DNA of 64,000 bases. Origin: Candidatus Obscuribacterales bacterium. Its GTDB lineage: Bacteria; Cyanobacteriota; Vampirovibrionia; Obscuribacterales; Obscuribacteraceae. The notes beneath the pieces were generated by a model. That model was not told the DNA's origin. It did not search any database and saw nothing but the letters and a program-made list of their open reading frames with translations. The stretch's first letter is position 1; every line of letters starts with the position of its first letter. The position numbers and the translations under genes were made by a program. The DNA lies in NCBI GenBank assembly GCA_021732025.1, contig JAKFVU010000077.1, positions 1 through 64,000 on the forward strand, read 5' to 3'. Positions 59,661 to 64,000 of the stretch are shown here, one piece after another.

Positions 59661-60818
59661 TTGAACGTTCCATTCGGCAATATGCAGGTTCATTATCAGG
59701 CCTACAAAGAGCAGATTGATGCGGCTGTGGCCCGCGTACTTGCTAGCGGCTATTACATACTTGGCCCCGAGTTAGAGAAATTCGAAGCAGAATTCGCTCA
59801 GTTCTTAGGCGTGAAATATGCAGTTGGGTGTGCATCTGGTACTGAAGCGATATATCTCGCCTTGGCTGCTGAAGATGTTGGCCCTGGAGATGAAGTTCTT
59901 GTTGTCGCCCACACAGCTGTGCCGACAATCTCCGCCATTTCAATGACTGGCGCCACCCCTGTATTCGTCGATATCAAGGCTTCTACTTACGTAATGCGTG
60001 AGACTGAGCTTGAGGCCAAAATTACACCTCGTACAAAAATGATTATCCCAGTGCACCTCTATGGCCACATGGCAGAGATGGAAGCAATCATGAAGATTGC
60101 AACGAAGCACAAGATCAAAGTTATGGAAGATGTTGCTCAAGCAACGGGCGCAATGTACAAAGGTTCCATTGCCGGAAGTATCGGTGACTACGGCGCTTTC
60201 AGCTTCTATCCAAGCAAGAACCTAGGTGCTTTTGGTGATGGTGGAGCCGTTTCTACCAATGACGAAGAGAAGTACAAGAAGCTCAAAATGCTTCGCAACT
60301 ACGGGCAATCAAAGCGCTATTATCACGACACACTCGGTATCAACAGTCGCTTAGATGAGATTCAGTGCGCCATTCTTTCTGCTCAATTGCCTTATGTACA
60401 TGAGTGGAACGACAAGCGTAGTGAGATTGCCGCTAAGTATACCGAAGGCCTAAAAGACCTTGTGGTTACACCTGTTGAAGCGCCGGGCTTCAAGCATGTC
60501 TATCATCTATATGTAATTCAAACAGCTTATCGCGATGAGCTTCAAGCTTATCTATTAGAGCGCGGTGTGCAATGTTTGATTCACTATCCTATTCCCGCTC
60601 ACCTGCAACAAGCCTATCAATTCTTGGGCTACAAAGCCGGAAGTTTGCCTACTACCGAACACATCGTCAATCGCATTTTGAGTTTGCCGATGTTCCCTGA
60701 AATGACTGATGATCAAATCGAGCAAGTAATTGATGGTATCAAGTCGTTCTACAAAGAACGCTCCTTGAGTTCAGATGTGCTGCTTGCCACTGCCTGTGCT
60801 GAAGGCCAACCAGCCTAA
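59661..60818 (+). CDS. DegT/DnrJ/EryC1/StrS-family sugar aminotransferase
   Basis: A 385-residue PLP enzyme that aminates keto-sugar nucleotides to make amino sugars for surface polymers. Family blocks are ASGYYILGPELEKFE, VGCASGTEAIYLAL, EDVAQATGAMYKG, the PLP Lys186 in FSFYPSKNLGAFGDGG, and LNSRLDEIQCAIL (here INSRLDEIQ). TTG 59661 has GAGGGA about 6 nt upstream. The GT2 gene follows 50 bp later, and the nucleotide-sugar epimerase is divergent upstream; together they suggest synthesis and transfer of a modified amino sugar. Confidence 0.93.
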   Translation: MNVPFGNMQVHYQAYKEQIDAAVARVLASGYYILGPELEKFEAEFAQFLGVKYAVGCASGTEAIYLALAAEDVGPGDEVLVVAHTAVPTISAISMTGATPVFVDIKASTYVMRETELEAKITPRTKMIIPVHLYGHMAEMEAIMKIATKHKIKVMEDVAQATGAMYKGSIAGSIGDYGAFSFYPSKNLGAFGDGGAVSTNDEEKYKKLKMLRNYGQSKRYYHDTLGINSRLDEIQCAILSAQLPYVHEWNDKRSEIAAKYTEGLKDLVVTPVEAPGFKHVYHLYVIQTAYRDELQAYLLERGVQCLIHYPIPAHLQQAYQFLGYKAGSLPTTEHIVNRILSLPMFPEMTDDQIEQVIDGIKSFYKERSLSSDVLLATACAEGQPA

Positions 60819-60838
60819 GGTCAATTAACCCTAAATAT

Positions 60839-60863
60839 CGTTTCGGACAATAGCGTTTCGGAC
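60839..60863. repeat. direct repeat CGTTTCGGAC, two copies 15 bp apart
   Basis: Exact copies lie at 60839-60848 and 60854-60863, directly before the GT2 start at 60869. They may be a slippage duplication in the ribosome-binding region. Confidence 0.8.
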
Positions 60864-60868
60864 TAACA

Positions 60869-61603
60869 ATGAATAACACCCAACCAAGAATGCGTTCAAA
60901 TTCCACAGAGCCAAAAGACCTCCTAACCTCAGTAACTCTGATTATTCCTGCCTACAATGATGAAGAAACGGTGGGTCGTCTTATCGATGATTCTGACACT
61001 CTTCTAGCTAGTGTTTGCAGTGACTATGAAATCGTTGTAGTTAATGACGGCAGCAAAGATCGCACTCTGTCTGTAATCGAAGGTCGTTGTCAGACCAATC
61101 CACATGTGCGTTTGATCAATCACCCAGTCAACAAAGGATTTGGCTACACCATTCGTGAACTTTACGAATGCGGCAGCAAAGATTTGGTTTTCTCTCTACC
61201 CGGTGACTATCAGTACGCTCCTAAAGAGCTAGTACAGATGGCTCAGGGCTTGAAAGATCATGACTTTGTTATTGGTCTCAGAGTCAATCGCAACGACCCA
61301 CCTCGTCGCAAAATGCAGTCGAAGGTGTACAACTTAATGCTTCGCACCTTCTATGGCCACAAGCATAAAGATGTAAATTCAATCAAGCTATTCAGACGGG
61401 CCATTTTTGACAAAGTGAAACTGCAATCGCAGTCACCTTTCGTTGACGCAGAACTTTGCATTCGTGCTGAGCGTGCTGGCTTCAAGGTCATTGAAATTCC
61501 AATCGAGCATTTGCCCCGCACCACCCAAGGTGCCTCTGGTGGTAAGTTCTCAGTGATTTGGGATACGTTCTCTGACCTCGTAAAGATGCGCTCTACTTTT
61601 TAG
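60869..61603 (+). CDS. family 2 glycosyltransferase
   Basis: A 244-residue membrane-peripheral glycosyltransferase with a GT-A fold. VTLIIPAYNDEETVG and VVVNDGSKDRT are the nucleotide-binding blocks; the metal-site motif is GDYQYAP (Asp113) in place of the usual DADLQ-like sequence. NSIKLFRRAIFD and the HLPR box are typical of dolichol-phosphate-mannose-synthase-like members. No membrane helices are seen. It follows the DegT aminotransferase, 50 bp apart, and may transfer its sugar to a lipid carrier or polymer. Confidence 0.9.
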   Translation: MNNTQPRMRSNSTEPKDLLTSVTLIIPAYNDEETVGRLIDDSDTLLASVCSDYEIVVVNDGSKDRTLSVIEGRCQTNPHVRLINHPVNKGFGYTIRELYECGSKDLVFSLPGDYQYAPKELVQMAQGLKDHDFVIGLRVNRNDPPRRKMQSKVYNLMLRTFYGHKHKDVNSIKLFRRAIFDKVKLQSQSPFVDAELCIRAERAGFKVIEIPIEHLPRTTQGASGGKFSVIWDTFSDLVKMRSTF

Positions 61604-61610
61604 GGCCGTA

Positions 61611-62510
61611 ATGAAAACACAAAATGGCGCAAGCAAACCTTCTGTTTTTAAGGTTATGGTTGCGCCTTCTGTCATGTTGTTATTGCCAATATTGCAACCC
61701 CTAGTTTCGCTGTTTACTCTCAGGCGCAAGCTCACTGCCGCTGAAAGGTTGGCTAAGTTTTGTTTGGGTGTCAGTCAAAGTCGTGGCGACAGTTCTCTTG
61801 ATGCTGCTTGGTCGCTTGCACTATTGGCGGAAGTACTAAGGTGTCAGGGGCGCTTCGCTGAAGCAGAAGCCACTGCTCGTGAGGCAATTGATATGTATCA
61901 GCACTGCGAGAAAGAGTTAGCTCAGGCTGCCACTGAGAAGGCTGAGCAGAGGGCTTTGACCTATGAGCTGTTAGGCACCATTCTAAGAGACCTTAGCCGT
62001 TATTCAGAAGCTCTCAAAGTTGGCAAGAAATCTTGCGAGTTGGTCGAACAAATTCAGAATGAATCTGCCACCACAAACAGCCCGTTGATTTTGGCAGATT
62101 GTTACTATGAAATTTCACGCACTCTCAACCATACTGGGCAACCTGAAGATGCCATAACCCTTTTGCATAAGGCTCTAGACTTGCGCGGTGGTGTGAGTGA
62201 AGGAGCTGATAGATACAAAGCCAATATTCTTGCCGAGTTGTCGCGATCTTATTTGATGTCTGGTGAGTTTAAAGAAGCGCAGTGTGCCGCTGATTCGGCT
62301 ATGGCAAATCTGGTTGTTGGTGAGCATGCAGAAGATCAGCTCACGCGTGCTCGAGTGATTTTAGCGGTGGCTGATGTATTGAAGCAAAGTCCTGAAATAA
62401 CCCCTGAGGAGCGCAGCAAGGCTACTGCAATTCGTGCGGAAGCTCTGGCTATAAGAAAGAAATGGCTTAGTGCAAAAGACCCCGAGCTGCTTGATATTGG
62501 TGGCGGGTAG
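61611..62510 (+). CDS. membrane-anchored TPR protein
   Basis: A 299-residue protein. A hydrophobic N-terminal segment (about 13-36, MVAPSVMLLLPILQPLVSLF) is an uncleaved anchor. TPR repeats cover about 60-260, with the KLC-like pattern AEVLRCQGRFAEAEATAREAI and AELSRSYLMSGEFKEAQCAAD. It begins 7 bp after the GT2 stop and precedes the SAF-domain gene, so it is probably in the same operon. Possible scaffold for polymer synthesis or export; not determined. Confidence 0.78.
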   Translation: MKTQNGASKPSVFKVMVAPSVMLLLPILQPLVSLFTLRRKLTAAERLAKFCLGVSQSRGDSSLDAAWSLALLAEVLRCQGRFAEAEATAREAIDMYQHCEKELAQAATEKAEQRALTYELLGTILRDLSRYSEALKVGKKSCELVEQIQNESATTNSPLILADCYYEISRTLNHTGQPEDAITLLHKALDLRGGVSEGADRYKANILAELSRSYLMSGEFKEAQCAADSAMANLVVGEHAEDQLTRARVILAVADVLKQSPEITPEERSKATAIRAEALAIRKKWLSAKDPELLDIGGG

Positions 62511-62545
62511 GTCTAGTGGTGTGGCTGGCTATGACAGGTGAACCT

Positions 62546-63157
62546 ATGCTCCTTCACGAGAAAATTTCAAGAGTTGGGAAGCTATTAATTCCTTTTGTTG
62601 TTTGCATCCCATTCTTCTTTCTGTCTCAGGCTCGGGCGTTGGGAGATGAGTTAACAGAAAATACCAGCTCACAGACAACGATGCCTAGAGTCATACTCAG
62701 TTCAAAGAAAACAATCTGTGCCATTTTTTGTGCTAAAGATAAGCCGAAAGGCTCGGTGATTGAGCCAGAAGATCTTACGCGTGATGAGATTTCAGTAGAA
62801 AAATTTCCCCTGGATGCAATTAATAGTGAAGACATCGCCTATGGAAGAATGGTCCACATTGAGTTAGAAAAGGGCAGTCTCATAAGACTTGAAGATCTTG
62901 GTATTACAGTGCTTCCTAACTGCCCAGCTCATATCCCCTGCGACAGTCATCTTCCAATTGATCTAGTTTATGCGGCGAGAAAAATTCGCAAGGGGAGTAC
63001 AGTTAGCTATGAAGACCTTGATCATCGGCTGGTTCCCCAAAATAAGATACCTGCTCACTCTCTTGTGAGCCCTTATGCTGCCGTTGACAGGATAGCAGTT
63101 CGTAATATCAAAAAAGGAAGTATTCTATACGTTTTCGACTTTGGCATTCCCTACTGA
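62546..63157 (+). CDS. exported protein with two tandem SAF domains
   Basis: A 203-residue protein. An N-terminal hydrophobic segment (about 10-28, ending AQARALGD-like sequence) is a signal peptide or anchor. Two copies of the SAF pattern follow. The first (about 55-122) reads CAIFCAKDKPKGSVIEPEDL. The second (about 138-203) reads YAARKIRKGSTVSYEDL with VRNIKKGSILY. SAF domains occur in CpaB pilus proteins and FlgA chaperones and bind glycans or act as assembly folds. ATG 62546 is chosen because AGGTGA lies just upstream; the frame opens earlier at GTG 62516. Confidence 0.72.
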   Translation: MLLHEKISRVGKLLIPFVVCIPFFFLSQARALGDELTENTSSQTTMPRVILSSKKTICAIFCAKDKPKGSVIEPEDLTRDEISVEKFPLDAINSEDIAYGRMVHIELEKGSLIRLEDLGITVLPNCPAHIPCDSHLPIDLVYAARKIRKGSTVSYEDLDHRLVPQNKIPAHSLVSPYAAVDRIAVRNIKKGSILYVFDFGIPY

Positions 63158-63208
63158 TGCTTCGAGTACACAGAGAACCCCAGAATTGAGAATGGGTTGT
63201 TTCTGGAC

Positions 63209-64000
63209 TTATTCTGGAACCTTCCTTTCGATGGCTTGGGCTCTGTCAAAGCACTTCTGAGCCTCTTGTTGCTCTTTTAATTCAAGGTGAATTTGGCCCA
63301 AATGGTTTAGGTAAATTGCAATGGCTGGGTGGTTGGCACCTAAGCGCGATTGGTCAAGAGCAAGTGATTGTTCGTGGAGTGGCTTTGCCCTTTTAAAGTC
63401 GCCCTGCAAGAAGTAGAGCCCGGCCAGGTTGTTCAAATCGCGTGCCATGTTGGGGTAGTTACTCCCCTCCAGTTTTTTCTTCATTCGCAGCACTTGCTCA
63501 AATTTCGCTGCTGCTTTGCTGAGTTCTCCTTGATTTCGACAAGCTCCTGCAAGTTCAGTGAGGTCTGCCAATACTGTTTGTTCTGCAAGTTCTGGTGTTG
63601 TGCCTCGCTGCAAATGTCCAGTTTGTAGTTCCAGTAATTGTTGGTAGTAGTTTTCTGCTTCTATAAAACGGCAGTGGCAATAGCAAAGCTCGGCAAGTTT
63701 GCGCAAGCAATTTTCAGTATCTTTGGAATTTTTGAGTTTTGCAACTTTGTCCAAGTCGCATAGGCCCTGTCTGTGCGCAACATCGAAATCTTGATACGGC
63801 ATTTCTATATGTTGTCCCGACTGTTTCCAATAAGTAAGAGTGTGGCGTGATTCTTCACCATCCTTAGCTAGAGCCAGTTCATTGAGGGCAATCGATATTA
63901 GTAGTTTTTGGCATTCTTGAATATAATTGTGCTCAAAATGTAGCGCAATTCCAAGACAGTCTTTGTCTACTTCCGTTTTTGAGTGCGGCCGATCGGACTG
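63209..64000 (-). CDS. TPR protein, 5' part beyond the window
   Basis: The minus-strand frame ends at 63209 and stays open to the right edge, giving at least 263 residues with the N-terminus missing. An internal ATG at 63802 could be mistaken for the start, but the frame upstream of it continues without a stop and is itself helical (QECQKLLISIALNELALAK). The C-terminal half carries KLC-type TPRs (LNNLAGLYFLQGDFKRAKPLHEQSL, split here as GLYFLQGDFKRAKPL). It converges with the SAF-domain gene. It is a cytoplasmic TPR protein of the same type as that at 41285. Confidence 0.78.
   Translation of the reverse strand, partial: QSDRPHSKTEVDKDCLGIALHFEHNYIQECQKLLISIALNELALAKDGEESRHTLTYWKQSGQHIEMPYQDFDVAHRQGLCDLDKVAKLKNSKDTENCLRKLAELCYCHCRFIEAENYYQQLLELQTGHLQRGTTPELAEQTVLADLTELAGACRNQGELSKAAAKFEQVLRMKKKLEGSNYPNMARDLNNLAGLYFLQGDFKRAKPLHEQSLALDQSRLGANHPAIAIYLNHLGQIHLELKEQQEAQKCFDRAQAIERKVPE

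Noticed and set aside
63802-63804. Internal ATG as the start of the last TPR gene
   Set aside because: The frame stays open and helical up to the window edge, so the gene is treated as cut off.
1-64000. CRISPR arrays, insertion sequences, prophage genes and rRNA
   Set aside because: No regular repeat-spacer pattern, transposase, integrase or ribosomal RNA sequence was recognised.

Overview
This window is a stretch of bacterial chromosome with no rRNA, no recognisable complete tRNA, no CRISPR array and no insertion sequence. Its gene content suggests a non-photosynthetic relative of Cyanobacteria, most like the Obscuribacterales (Melainabacteria/Vampirovibrionia). The signs are many tetratricopeptide (TPR) proteins, several Hanks-type Ser/Thr kinases, a cyanobacterial-style single-RRM RNA-binding protein, leucine-rich-repeat-variant (LRV) proteins, a B12-dependent methionine synthase and methylmalonyl-CoA mutase, and a PstS-like lipoprotein. 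This assignment is an inference from gene content, not from a marker-gene comparison. GTG and TTG starts are common here, and an upstream GGAG-type ribosome-binding site often fixes the start inside a longer open frame.

Layout. 1-5.0 kb: end of an unknown gene, lysS, and a divergent gyrA. 5.0-7.0 kb: a small hypothetical, an LRV-repeat protein and an OmpR-type response regulator. 7.0-13.9 kb: a probable operon of a membrane TPR protein, a small beta-grasp-like protein ending in Gly-Gly and a DUF4132 protein, facing a clostripain-like (C11) peptidase; a secreted TPR protein follows. 14-18.2 kb: purine permease, an SDR epimerase and the methylmalonyl-CoA mutase large subunit. 18.2-20.8 kb: a transsulfuration pair (cystathionine beta-synthase, then cystathionine gamma-lyase/synthase). 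20.8-28.3 kb: three Ser/Thr kinases, two of them translationally coupled and with altered catalytic motifs, plus a zinc-finger membrane protein, a beta-hydroxyacid dehydrogenase and a small acidic protein. 28.4-32.9 kb: PstS-like lipoprotein and MetH. 32.9-37.3 kb: TPR protein and TadE/TadG-like pilus-associated proteins. 37.3-41 kb: GNAT, a putrescine aminotransferase with three 14-bp iterons in its leader, and a second LRV protein. 41.3-47 kb: TPR, a YitJ-type homocysteine methyltransferase/MTHFR, LepA and a SUFU-domain protein. 47-50 kb: an Ntn hydrolase, a thioesterase and aspartate-semialdehyde dehydrogenase. 50.3-54.1 kb: small proteins and two TetR regulators, each with a dyad in front of it that lies in a promoter spacer. 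54.1-58.3 kb: an AlgI-like MBOAT plus SGNH partner, an RRM protein and RidA. 58.3-63.2 kb: surface-sugar genes (epimerase, DegT aminotransferase, GT2), a TPR protein and a double-SAF protein. A TPR gene is cut by the right edge.

How genes work together. MetH, the YitJ-type protein and the transsulfuration pair cover homocysteine remethylation and its conversion to cysteine, and Asd supplies the aspartate family. MetH and the mutase both need cobalamin. The most novel-looking unit is the Gly-Gly small protein with its DUF4132 partner (8698-11539). Second is the 51.87-53.2 kb unit: a near-consensus promoter carrying an internal TAGAC-N5-GTCTA operator, a 74-residue protein, a cysteine-bearing TetR regulator and a Cys-Cys-Gly-ended mini-protein, which looks like an electrophile or metal stress switch.
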